Below are positions 7,801 through 15,015 of a DNA stretch of 64,000 nucleotides, piece by piece. The translations under genes and the position numbers were made by a program. Positions within the stretch are counted from its first letter, which is position 1. Each line of letters opens with the position of its first letter. The stretch is taken from the NCBI GenBank assembly GCA_937912225.1, contig CALDOJ010000008.1:32791-96790 (forward strand), written 5' to 3'. The notes under the pieces were generated by a model, which was given only the letters and a program-made list of their open reading frames with translations, searched no databases and was not told the DNA's origin. This DNA comes from Candidatus Woesearchaeota archaeon. GTDB taxonomy: Archaea; Nanobdellota; Nanobdellia; Woesearchaeales; GCA-2686295.

Positions 7801-8610
7801 ATGCAAAACTCAATATTATTTCTAGGAACAGGAGGCGATTCATTAGTTGTAGGTAAGCAAATTAGGGCTTCTGGAGGAATCATCTTAAGATTTGGAAATA
7901 ATCAATTTCATCTTGACCCAGGTCCTGGAGCGATTGTTCGAGCAAAACAATTCGATATTAATCCTCGAGAGAACACTGCAGTCTTTGTTAGTCATAATCA
8001 TTTAAACCACGTGGGAGGGCTTAATGCTATAATCAATGCCATGACTTATGCAGGCATTGATAAGCATGGAGTTTTAGTTTGTGACGAAGAAACTCTTAAT
8101 GGTTCTGATAAAGAGTATCCTGGAATTAATAAAGGACATAAAGCAATGGTTGAGAAGTTCATTGCTTTAACACCTGGTATGAAAATAGGAATTAATGAAG
8201 TTAATATTGTTGCAACTAAAACAAAGCATACTGATAAATCTCTTGGTTTTAAGTTTTCCAATGATAAAGTTTCAATTTCTTATGTTGGAGACACAGAATA
8301 TTTCGATGAATTAGCTGATGACCATAAGGATTCTGATGTTGTAATAATTAATTGTAAGAATCCTCCAGGTATAACTGAAGAAGGTCATATGAATCCTGAA
8401 GATATTATTAAATTTCTTAATAAAACAAAATCTAAACTTGCTGTATTAACACATTTTGGAATAAAAATGCTTGATTCAGATCCGCTTTTTCAAGCTAGAG
8501 AAATTCAAAAACAGACAAAATCTCAGATTATTATTGCAAAAGATGGAATGGTTGTTAATCCTGTTTCTTATGCTTCGTCTGTCAAACAAAGAAAACTTAA
8601 TGCTTTTTAA
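7801..8610 (+). CDS. Metallo-beta-lactamase-fold hydrolase with altered metal motif
   Basis: 269 aa from the ATG at 7801. A TTG four codons earlier is possible, but the GGGG SD-like run precedes the ATG and a TATA-like TTTATTAATT lies at the right distance. The MBL fold is shown by FHLDPGPGA, the metal motif SHNHLNHVGG (residues 64-73), VGDTEYFDE and LTHFG near the C-terminus. The canonical HxHxDH is HNHLNH here, with Asn69 replacing the catalytic Asp. The early GTGGDS and HLDPGPG elements recall RNase Z-like and other intracellular MBL proteins. Substrate unknown. Confidence 0.8.
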   Translation: MQNSILFLGTGGDSLVVGKQIRASGGIILRFGNNQFHLDPGPGAIVRAKQFDINPRENTAVFVSHNHLNHVGGLNAIINAMTYAGIDKHGVLVCDEETLNGSDKEYPGINKGHKAMVEKFIALTPGMKIGINEVNIVATKTKHTDKSLGFKFSNDKVSISYVGDTEYFDELADDHKDSDVVIINCKNPPGITEEGHMNPEDIIKFLNKTKSKLAVLTHFGIKMLDSDPLFQAREIQKQTKSQIIIAKDGMVVNPVSYASSVKQRKLNAF

Positions 8611-8645
8611 AAAAATTTAAATAGCCTTTTCTCAAAAGATAATTT

Positions 8646-9206
8646 ATGTTAGAGGTGATGCTTTCTTTTTTGAAGAATAGCTTTTCGTTAATAATTTTAA
8701 GACTACAAGAATTTATACTAGCACCAACTCAAAATCCTGACATGATTTGGATGTTAATACCTATAGTTTTTACTTTAATAGTGATGGAGTTTTATTTTGG
8801 AAGATATAAATCTGAACGTTTAGGTTGGGGATCTGCAACTGGTAATAGTTTAGTTTTAATTTTAATCTCGATGGATTTATTGAGAAATCTTTATCAAAAT
8901 AATAATCTTTCATTCTTGTTTATGAAATTAATAACTTATTCTGATTTAGCAACATTTGTAGTGTTTATAGTTTTAGCAGAAGGATTGTTAATTTTCATAC
9001 TAGATTTTTTACATTTATGGCCTGAATTCTTTGCTTTTAGAGTTTCTTCATTTTTGGTTGTGAATTTATTAGCTTACATTGGTGTAACTTTAATTTATTC
9101 TGGTATAATATTAGATATGGCAACATTAGCTGCAGTAGTAATTTTCTTTATTATATTTTCAGCAGTGTTCTTCTTTGCAAGAATGTTAATTCCTAGAGCA
9201 AAATAA
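8646..9206 (+). CDS. Polytopic membrane protein, unknown function
   Basis: 186 aa with about five hydrophobic helices (WMLIPIVFTLIVMEFYFG; SLVLILISMDLL; FVVFIVLAEGLLIFILDFL; FLVVNLLAYIGVTLIYSG; LAAVVIFFIIFSAVFFFARM). Positive residues cluster after helix 1. The stop codon abuts the stop of the convergent presenilin-like gene. An alternative GTG/ATG start 12-15 nt downstream has slightly better spacing to AGAGG. No known family recognized; such proteins are frequent in DPANN genomes. Confidence 0.7.
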   Translation: MLEVMLSFLKNSFSLIILRLQEFILAPTQNPDMIWMLIPIVFTLIVMEFYFGRYKSERLGWGSATGNSLVLILISMDLLRNLYQNNNLSFLFMKLITYSDLATFVVFIVLAEGLLIFILDFLHLWPEFFAFRVSSFLVVNLLAYIGVTLIYSGIILDMATLAAVVIFFIIFSAVFFFARMLIPRAK

Positions 9207-10133
9207 TTATAGAATTAAAATTATGCCGTATCCTATTAAGCAGCCAATTGTTACAAAAGGCATTGCAGGATAAAATTTGTCTTTTTTTGCAAAAATGAAT
9301 AATCCAAGAATAGATATAGTTACGAAAAAACTGATTATTAATGATTGAGCTAAAGCAATTCCTTGTCCAAGTCCTGATCTAATTAAAGATTCCATTACAA
9401 CACCTGCAAATAATAATGGGAAAGCTACATCACCACCACCAAGTATGGCGTTTTTTAATTCATGTTTGGATTCTTTTTTAGATGAAACCATTGAAGCAGG
9501 TTTTATTGGGGCTTTTATTTCAACTTTTGAACCGTGTTTTTCATATGGGATCATAATGCCTGCAAAAACTTCACTTTGAGTTTGAAATTTAGCCATTTTT
9601 ACCATGTGTTTACTTTTCCAAACCGCATACATATCATAAACTGAAATTACTAACAATAAAATTAACATCCATTTAACATCAAAAATCGGAACTAATAAAA
9701 CCGCGATTCCAGAATACATTAAGACTTCTGTAAAATTATGAACTAGTATGTTAGGCTTGTAAATTTTTAATAACGCAAGTATAAAACCAAGTAATAAAGC
9801 CAAATTATTATTCATAATTACTCCTAATGAAACACCAACTGATAAAAAAACTGCAAAGAAAAACCAAAGCTTCCATAATCGAACTTTTTTAAATCTCATT
9901 AATATCAAAACAAGTATTGTTCCAATAATTACTGCGCTTACTAAATAAATAAATGAACCAAAGCCTTCTGTTTCTGGTCGATCACCAATGCTTGTTTGTT
10001 GATGTTCAATTACAATAGTGTCATTTATTTGTTCAACAGATTTAATATCTGCATTAATAAGAGATAATCCAACAATTTGTGTAAGTATAAAGATAGAAAT
10101 TATAATTAAAGTAACATTAAGTCCATGTTTCAT
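9207..10133 (-). CDS. Presenilin/signal-peptide-peptidase-like aspartyl protease
   Basis: 308 aa with about nine membrane segments, the architecture of the GxGD intramembrane proteases. The two catalytic aspartates are visible as YD in LLLVISVYDMYAVWKSKHMV and as GGGD in AILGGGDVAFPLLFAGV. The third family motif, PAL, appears as FYPAMPFVTIGCLIGYG. The loop between the two aspartates (about 60 residues) is Lys-rich and hydrophilic, as in other archaeal homologues. It probably cleaves membrane stubs or signal peptides within the bilayer. Single gene with its own AT-rich promoter. Confidence 0.88.
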   Translation of the reverse strand: MKHGLNVTLIIISIFILTQIVGLSLINADIKSVEQINDTIVIEHQQTSIGDRPETEGFGSFIYLVSAVIIGTILVLILMRFKKVRLWKLWFFFAVFLSVGVSLGVIMNNNLALLLGFILALLKIYKPNILVHNFTEVLMYSGIAVLLVPIFDVKWMLILLLVISVYDMYAVWKSKHMVKMAKFQTQSEVFAGIMIPYEKHGSKVEIKAPIKPASMVSSKKESKHELKNAILGGGDVAFPLLFAGVVMESLIRSGLGQGIALAQSLIISFFVTISILGLFIFAKKDKFYPAMPFVTIGCLIGYGIILIL

Positions 10134-10158
10134 AAATTTTCCTCATTAAATTTATAAT

Positions 10159-10180
10159 CATAAAAAAATATTTTTTTATG
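10159..10180. repeat. 22-bp perfect AT palindrome in the presenilin-like promoter
   Basis: CAT, seven A, TA, seven T, ATG: a perfect dyad located 26-47 nt upstream of the presenilin-like start codon, where the TATA box would be expected. It may serve as the TATA element itself. Confidence 0.5.
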
Positions 10181-10248
10181 TTTCATAAATTTATTTTTAT
10201 AAGAGTGTATATATATTTTTCCATCTCTAATTTTAAATCTACAAAAAT

Positions 10249-11145
10249 TCAAGCTATTCTTTCAAATTCTTCCAAGTATTCTTTAGCAACATTCTTATCA
10301 TGAATTATTAATATGTTTTCATCATTTTTTTCATCACCATTTTTTGTAGGGTTATAACTTCCAGTGATTACAATTTCTTCATCTATTATGAATACTTTAT
10401 GATGCATTGTGTAAGGATTATTGTCTGTTAACACATTAATTCTTGATTGATTCAAATAGTTAAATAAATTGTATTTCATATTTATTCTTTTCTTTTCCAT
10501 TACACCTTTAACAAGAATCTCTTTATTTTTAGTTATTAGAATATTTCCAATGTCTTTATCTGTAAATGAAAATGTCATAAAATAAATGCTCTTTTTTGCA
10601 AGCTTTAGTTCTTTTATAACTTTTTGTTTACAATTATCTTCTGGACAAAAATAATTCTTTATAATAAATCCGTTATACTTCAAAATTGTTTCTTTTGTTT
10701 TTTGTTCTTTTCTTGTTTTTAATTCTTCAAATTCCTTAAGATAATTGTTAGCTAATGTTTTTGATTCTATGAAAATAATATTGTTATTATTTTTAAAATT
10801 ACCATTATAAGTTGGGTTAAATGAACCTGTCATAATTACATTTTTGTCAAATATACAGAATTTGTCGTGCATTAATCCTTCGCTTTTGACACTTATTCCA
10901 ACACCTTTAAAATTGTCTTCAAAAACTAAAATCTCGGCTTTCTTTTCTATTAATGTTTGTGTTAAATTATTTAAATTTAAATCATAGAATGCACAGTTTA
11001 TTTTTTCACTCAATAACGCTTGTTCTATTAGTTTATTTTCACAATTATTTTCTAGACAAAAATATATTTCAATAAGACCTTTTTCTTCAGGAATATTTGA
11101 ACAAGATGTTAATAAAAGTACTAATATTAAAAATATTTTTTTCAT
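10249..11145 (-). CDS. Phospholipase-D-like lipoprotein
   Basis: 298 aa. The N-terminus MKKIFLILVLLLTSCSN is a short signal peptide with a lipobox-like Cys15. Two HxK(x4)D catalytic motifs are present: H93-D-K95...D100, followed by GSFNPTYNGN, and H248-H-K250...D255, followed by GSYNPTKNGD. The two halves are internal repeats, each opening with a YFCxExNCxxK segment whose cysteines could form disulfides. Known PLD-fold proteins cleave phosphodiesters (phospholipid or nucleic acid); which applies here cannot be read from sequence. Likely outward-facing and membrane-anchored. Confidence 0.85.
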   Translation of the reverse strand: MKKIFLILVLLLTSCSNIPEEKGLIEIYFCLENNCENKLIEQALLSEKINCAFYDLNLNNLTQTLIEKKAEILVFEDNFKGVGISVKSEGLMHDKFCIFDKNVIMTGSFNPTYNGNFKNNNNIIFIESKTLANNYLKEFEELKTRKEQKTKETILKYNGFIIKNYFCPEDNCKQKVIKELKLAKKSIYFMTFSFTDKDIGNILITKNKEILVKGVMEKKRINMKYNLFNYLNQSRINVLTDNNPYTMHHKVFIIDEEIVITGSYNPTKNGDEKNDENILIIHDKNVAKEYLEEFERIA

Positions 11146-11183
11146 AGATTAAAATTCAGAATCAATATTTATATATTTGACGT

Positions 11184-11717
11184 CTATTTTTCCGAAAGAT
11201 TTTCGAAACTTTTAGATAATGAGAATTTTGATCCTGGATGGGTTTTTTCAATCTCCTCAATTAAATTATTTGTTTCATCTTTATTGTTTATTTTGAAACC
11301 TTTTATTTTACAGAAGTTAATAATTTCTTCTTCTAATATATTATAAAGAATTTTTATATTGGTTTTTTCAACAGCAGTATTTTCTAAGTAAGAATTTAAT
11401 TTATTTTTTATTTCTCTATCAAGATTTGTTGGAATTAATAATTTTCCTTTAATATTCTTATTTTTTGTTTCTTTTAAATTCAGATGTTTCTCAAAAATGT
11501 TGTTTAATAAATATTTAGCAACAAAATATTCTTTAGAATTGTCATTAAACAAAAATATGTTTTCATTAGGTTTAAAATATTTTTTTATTCGAAGCTCTTT
11601 TCGAACTCTTTTTTCAATTATTTTAAGAAAGCAGTTGTTACAATATATTCGTTTTGTATAGCTTAATCTAATCTTTGCTTGTTTACTACAATTCGAACAT
11701 TTTTGATTTGTTACCAT
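11184..11717 (-). CDS. Degenerate Ncs6/TtuA-like PP-loop protein
   Basis: 177 aa. The N-terminal zinc finger (C7xxC10 ... C26xxC29, then FLKIIEKRVRKELRIKKYFK) is the arrangement at the start of archaeal Ncs6/TtuA tRNA 2-thiolation enzymes, and the end (EEIEKTHPGSKFSLSKSFEN) matches their C-terminal helix. The core is eroded: where SGGKDS should be there is FNDNSKE, and where GHNLDDEA is expected there is IPTNLDREI. The two central catalytic cysteines are also absent. It therefore probably cannot adenylate or thiolate and may be a binding or scaffold protein. A TATA/BRE element is centred about 28 nt upstream. Confidence 0.6.
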   Translation of the reverse strand: MVTNQKCSNCSKQAKIRLSYTKRIYCNNCFLKIIEKRVRKELRIKKYFKPNENIFLFNDNSKEYFVAKYLLNNIFEKHLNLKETKNKNIKGKLLIPTNLDREIKNKLNSYLENTAVEKTNIKILYNILEEEIINFCKIKGFKINNKDETNNLIEEIEKTHPGSKFSLSKSFENLSEK

Positions 11718-11734
11718 TTTATAATGGATAAAAA

Positions 11735-11755
11735 ACGAAAGGTTTAAATATTTAC
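11735..11755. promoter_or_regulatory. Bidirectional TATA/BRE region
   Basis: CGAAAGGTTTAAATATTTAC reads as BRE plus TATA on the plus strand, with an expected start near 11772. On the minus strand GGAAAGTAAATATTTAAACC does the same, with an expected start at the 11717 ATG. The near-palindromic TATA could serve both directions. Confidence 0.5.
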
Positions 11756-11771
11756 TTTCCCTCCCCTATAA

Positions 11772-11885
11772 TTATCAAAAGGAGTGGGATAAAAAGAGGC
11801 AACATATTCTTTATATCCTAAATTTACACTCACCTCTTTTTCCCGGGAAGATTCCGACATTTCTTGGAGTCTTCCAGGGTTTATT
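11772..11885 (+). ncRNA. Candidate structured RNA with two strong hairpins
   Basis: Stem 1 pairs GGG (11786-11788) plus AAAAAGAGG (11791-11799) with CCTCTTTTT (11833-11841) plus CCC (11842-11844), 12 bp with a 2-nt bulge. Stem 2 pairs CCCGGGAAGATTCC (11842-11855) with GGAGTCTTCCAGGG (11866-11879): 14 positions, one mismatch and one G-U, loop of 10. The two stems compete for the same CCC. A plus-strand TATA/BRE lies upstream and TTTATTATCATTTC follows. On the opposite strand the same structure would be the 3' region of the Lon-like gene, so a terminator is the main alternative. Confidence 0.45.
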
Positions 11886-11886
11886 A

Positions 11887-13557
11887 TCATTTCTTTCTTA
11901 ATATAACTAGTATTCCGACAAGGAATCCAAATATAGCTCCGAATCCAAGCATTAATATTTCACGATAATTAATTGATGGAAAAGTATTCTTATATTTTTG
12001 CGGAAAATACATATCTAAATTGCTAAGTTCTAAAGCATATTCTGAAAAAGTTAAACTTGAAGCAGGATCCTCTTCTTTTAACGTTTTAGCATACTCATAA
12101 TAACTATAACCAAGTATAGGAAATATATTTTTAAGTTCTTCTTTTAAAATTATTTTTTCTATAGCTAAAAATTTTTCTTCTAAAATAGAATCGATTTCTT
12201 CTTCAGCATTAATTCCAATAGCAGTCATTAAAATATTTGCTTCGGCTTTTGCTTTACTTGCTTTGAAAAGACATAATGCGTAATTTTCATTTTTGTGATC
12301 TATTTTAGCATAACTAAGTTGTTTTTTTGTAGCGAACATGATTCCAGGAGCATATAATTCAATATAATTAATTCTTTCCTCAGCTTCAGCCAATTTTTTT
12401 AAGCAACCTTGCTCTAAATGTTCTTTATTAACAATCAGCTCTTTACCTTCTAATCCAAAAAATTCAGACCAAGATTTTGCACTATAAGCTCGTTCTACAG
12501 AATAAGCTAAAGAGGAAACAGAAATGTTAGTTTTATTCATTATTTTTAAGTATTCATTAGCCTCTATGAGTCTTTCTTTTACAATCATATAAGTTTCTAA
12601 ATCTGCAAGAGTTCTCATTGTTTTATTTTCTACTTCATCATCTAATTCACTTATTTGTCTAATAGTTTCAATTTTTACTTCAAATAATTCTTCATCGTTT
12701 TTATCATTTAGAATTAATTCTTTTAATCGAAGATTTGCTGAAAAACAAAGACTTGCAGTAGAATAAAAATCTCTTTTCTTTTGTGAATTCATAGCATCAG
12801 ATAAATATTTTGAAGACTGATTATATAAAGAATTATTTTTATTATCAACATCTAACATTAATAATTTAGTTCGGTCACATAAAATGTTAGAAACATGATC
12901 CATTTTATCAACGTAATTTCTAGGAACTGCAATTTCATTATTAGTTATTTTATTAAATTCTTTACCTGTAAAATGAAATAGTGCTTCCTCTATATTAGTT
13001 ATTTTGACGACTGTAATTTTATCTTCTAATTCTTCTTTAATTAAACTGGAATTAAAAGATGATTGCCATTTAGAAATCATAACTTTTTCAAAACCTTTAT
13101 TTGCAGCTGCAATAATTTTTTCATTAACGCCACCAACAGGTCCAATTAATCCACCTGAATTAATGGTTCCTGTAATAACAACTGCCTCATCTAATTTTAA
13201 CCCATCTAATACTGCAATAGTTAAAATAGTTGTAGGGGCGCCTGCACTTGGACCGCCAACAATTGAAGCAGCTGCTCTAATAGTATAAAAAAAATCGTAT
13301 TTGGAACAATCAACTTCTAAAAAATTACAAGCTATTTGATTTGAAAATCTAGTTGTTATTTGAGTATCTAATTTTGTTAAAGGAAATGAATCAATATATA
13401 TTCCTCCATTTCCAGGTCTGATTTCTAAGTATAAATTTGCTATTCCGCCTTTAATTTCATCTTCACCTACGATTGATAATAAACTAATTTCTCCAGATTT
13501 AGCAGAAACTAGTGGTATTATCAGAAGTAAAAAAATGATTATATTCAATAATTTCAT
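11887..13557 (-). CDS. Membrane-anchored Lon-like serine protease without ATPase
   Basis: 556 aa. A signal peptide (MKLLNIIIFLLLIIPLVSAK) is followed by a Lon/S16 proteolytic domain: catalytic Ser in GGPSAGAPTTILTIAVL and Lys in GGVNEKIIAAANKG, then FEKVMISK. There is no AAA+ module. Residues 210-520 are helical repeat/coiled-coil, and a C-terminal helix (ILMLGFGAIFGFLVGILVIL) ends in RKK. The protease domain should therefore lie outside the membrane, with one anchor. It overlaps the stop of bud32 by 4 bp, so the two are translated from one mRNA. A role in surface or envelope protein turnover is inferred. Confidence 0.87.
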   Translation of the reverse strand: MKLLNIIIFLLLIIPLVSAKSGEISLLSIVGEDEIKGGIANLYLEIRPGNGGIYIDSFPLTKLDTQITTRFSNQIACNFLEVDCSKYDFFYTIRAAASIVGGPSAGAPTTILTIAVLDGLKLDEAVVITGTINSGGLIGPVGGVNEKIIAAANKGFEKVMISKWQSSFNSSLIKEELEDKITVVKITNIEEALFHFTGKEFNKITNNEIAVPRNYVDKMDHVSNILCDRTKLLMLDVDNKNNSLYNQSSKYLSDAMNSQKKRDFYSTASLCFSANLRLKELILNDKNDEELFEVKIETIRQISELDDEVENKTMRTLADLETYMIVKERLIEANEYLKIMNKTNISVSSLAYSVERAYSAKSWSEFFGLEGKELIVNKEHLEQGCLKKLAEAEERINYIELYAPGIMFATKKQLSYAKIDHKNENYALCLFKASKAKAEANILMTAIGINAEEEIDSILEEKFLAIEKIILKEELKNIFPILGYSYYEYAKTLKEEDPASSLTFSEYALELSNLDMYFPQKYKNTFPSINYREILMLGFGAIFGFLVGILVILRKK

Positions 13558-14132
13558 TTTTTCTTGTAACGACCTCGTTCTTCAACTATTTTAAATCGGG
13601 TCATTATTTCTTTAAATTTATTTGCTTTTTTATAACCTTTCAAGAATTCTTCAAAAGCTTTCTTGGCAACTTTATGATGTTTGCTTTCTAAAGCTTGTTT
13701 TAATAAATGGATATCAACTGCTTTGTCTTCAACTTTTTCTGAAAAAAAAGATAAACCAAAATCAATAAAATAAATTTCTTCTTTTAAAATCATATTGGAA
13801 GTTGTAAGATCTCCGTGTATGATTCCTTCATCGTGAATTTTGGCAACTTTTGTGCCAATTTCTTCTGCTAATGAAACATTTTCATCTAAAACATCACGAA
13901 CTTTTTTACCGTTAATAAACTCCATTTGTATAGTGTCTTCTTTATTTGTTCCAAGAATTTTTGGAGCTTTAACTGGAATTTTTTCTAAAATTTTAGCTTC
14001 TCTTCTAGTTCTTGATTTTCTTAAAACAGAATCTATTTCTTCAATTCGATAATTTTTTTTAACTCTTTTCTTAATAATCTGATTTTTATCTAAGAAAATT
14101 GTTGCTTCTGCTCCGGATGTTAATTCTTTCAT
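13554..14132 (-). CDS. bud32: KEOPS kinase Bud32
   Basis: Small atypical kinase/ATPase of the KEOPS complex, needed for t6A37 synthesis in tRNA. 192 aa, slightly short of typical stand-alone Bud32. Visible motifs are GAEATIFLD (degenerate P-loop), the Lys in IIKKRVKKNYR, the catalytic HGDLTTSNMIL and the Mg-binding IDFGLSFFSE. The C-terminal basic tail ERGRYKKK is also typical (usually RGRKR). In many archaea Bud32 is fused to Kae1; here it stands alone and is coupled to the Lon-like protease gene. Confidence 0.94.
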   Translation of the reverse strand: MKELTSGAEATIFLDKNQIIKKRVKKNYRIEEIDSVLRKSRTRREAKILEKIPVKAPKILGTNKEDTIQMEFINGKKVRDVLDENVSLAEEIGTKVAKIHDEGIIHGDLTTSNMILKEEIYFIDFGLSFFSEKVEDKAVDIHLLKQALESKHHKVAKKAFEEFLKGYKKANKFKEIMTRFKIVEERGRYKKK

Positions 14133-14189
14133 ATCTTAAATAGAAAGAAAGGGAGTTTAAAAGATTTTTGTAGAAAAATTGTTTTTTTC

Positions 14190-14327
14190 TCAAAACTCAC
14201 AGAAAATTTCATCCAAATCATCTGGTGAAAGACTTTTTCTGTTAAGATCATCCATTCCTTTCTTTTGATTTGCAGTTTTGATTTGCTGCAATTCTTGTTC
14301 TTCTTCCATAAATAAACTATCTTCCAT
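14190..14327 (-). CDS. Tiny acidic protein, third gene of a small-ORF cassette
   Basis: 45 aa from the ATG at 14327: MEDSLFMEEEQELQQIKTAN, then QKKGMDDLNRKSLSPDDLDE and IFCEF. Acidic, with a predicted N-terminal helix. It begins 7 nt after the stop of the 34-aa gene, in the same direction. No family recognized. Support comes from tight spacing and the shared upstream promoter; no clear SD precedes it. Confidence 0.5.
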   Translation of the reverse strand: MEDSLFMEEEQELQQIKTANQKKGMDDLNRKSLSPDDLDEIFCEF

Positions 14328-14334
14328 TTTTAGT

Positions 14335-14439
14335 TCACTCGTATGTTCTTAATATTTCTTGATATTTCGCCGTTGTTTTGGCTTCATCTTGGAGTTCTTC
14401 TGAAACTTTTTGATTTTTGACCATTTCTGTGAGTTCCAT
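14335..14439 (-). CDS. Tiny protein, second gene of a small-ORF cassette
   Basis: 34 aa: MELTEMVKNQKVSEELQDEA, then KTTAKYQEILRTYE. A strong SD (GGAGG) lies in the end of the preceding ORF, about 8 nt before the ATG, and the ATG directly follows that ORF's TAA. The combination of a perfect SD and immediate coupling is good evidence that this is translated. Amphipathic helix predicted; function unknown. Confidence 0.6.
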   Translation of the reverse strand: MELTEMVKNQKVSEELQDEAKTTAKYQEILRTYE

Positions 14440-14520
14440 TTAAAACGCCTCCAGTAAATATTCGCTGTGTACGATTGTTTTGTTGACGTGTGTTGTTTTT
14501 AGCTCTTTTTCCAAATTCAT
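14440..14520 (-). CDS. Tiny protein, first gene of a small-ORF cassette
   Basis: 26 aa: MNLEKELKTTHVNKTIVHSE followed by YLLEAF. A clear SD (GAGGTGA) lies 6-8 nt upstream, and a BRE/TATA (CGAAAC-ATTTAAATA) lies further up. It could be a leader peptide whose translation controls the next two ORFs, since the SD of the second gene is inside its last codons. Confidence 0.55.
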   Translation of the reverse strand: MNLEKELKTTHVNKTIVHSEYLLEAF

Positions 14521-14537
14521 GTCAGTCACCTCTTTTT

Positions 14538-14597
14538 AGTAGTTAAAATGTAATGTCTAGTATTTAAATGTTTCGTTTTATAACTACTTTTAAGTAG
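14538..14597 (-). promoter_or_regulatory. Promoter with flanking operator-like inverted repeats
   Basis: A TATA box near 14562-14570 is bracketed by AGTAGTTA (14538-14545) and its exact reverse complement TAACTACT (14581-14588). The upstream copy is part of a second dyad, CTACTTTTAAGTAG (14584-14597, arms CTACTT/AAGTAG). Repeats on both sides of TATA suggest repressor binding, possibly with looping or cooperative occupancy. Confidence 0.5.
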
Positions 14598-14618
14598 AAA
14601 CAAATTGAATTTCAGAAT

Positions 14619-14930
14619 TCACTTATAAGGAAAACGCATGAACTTTTTACACGAGAAACAAGAATAAACAACTTTACCATTTAAAGTTCTAACACGGCAA
14701 TTAACACCTTGTCTAAGATACTTATAACAATGTTTACAGAACTTCTTTTTATGGGGTGTGAGCCTAACTTTAAACTTCATAGCAATAGTTCTAGCAAGTT
14801 CAACATACCTATCTGAAAGAGCAGGGTCATCACCATATATCTCTTCTGCTTGTAAAAAAAGATTATCAATTCTTTCTTTAGCAATATTAATTTGGTCGCT
14901 AGGTTTTTTTCTATGAGTTCTCTTAACCAT
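14619..14930 (-). CDS. rnp4: RNase P protein subunit 4 (Rpp21 homologue)
   Basis: Archaeal Rnp4, which with Rnp1 binds the specificity domain of RNase P RNA in tRNA 5' maturation. 103 aa from ATG 14930; an ATG 18 nt upstream also exists, but a TATA (GCTTTTTATAC on the minus strand) lies about 26 nt from 14930. The zinc site is visible as C-K-H-C, a single Cys, and C-F-S-C in the C-terminal half. The N-terminal helical region (NIAKERIDNLFLQAEEIYGD) and basic end KKFMRFPYK fit the family. Confidence 0.93.
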   Translation of the reverse strand: MVKRTHRKKPSDQINIAKERIDNLFLQAEEIYGDDPALSDRYVELARTIAMKFKVRLTPHKKKFCKHCYKYLRQGVNCRVRTLNGKVVYSCFSCKKFMRFPYK

Positions 14931-14980
14931 GAACTTAATTAAGACCAAGAAGTATAAAAAGCTTTGTCAAATAGAAAGCG

Positions 14981-14990
14981 TTATAAAAAG
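14981..14990 (+). promoter_or_regulatory. TATA box of the coiled-coil protein gene
   Basis: TTATAAAAAG preceded by AAAGCG (BRE-like). Predicted transcription start near 15011, which supports the ATG at 15016 over the upstream ATG at 14929. Confidence 0.5.
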
Positions 14991-15015
14991 AAACATCATA
15001 CTTATGAACAGGATA

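Noticed and set aside
14929..15015. Upstream start for the coiled-coil protein
   Set aside because: It precedes the TATA box and overlaps the rnp4 start region.
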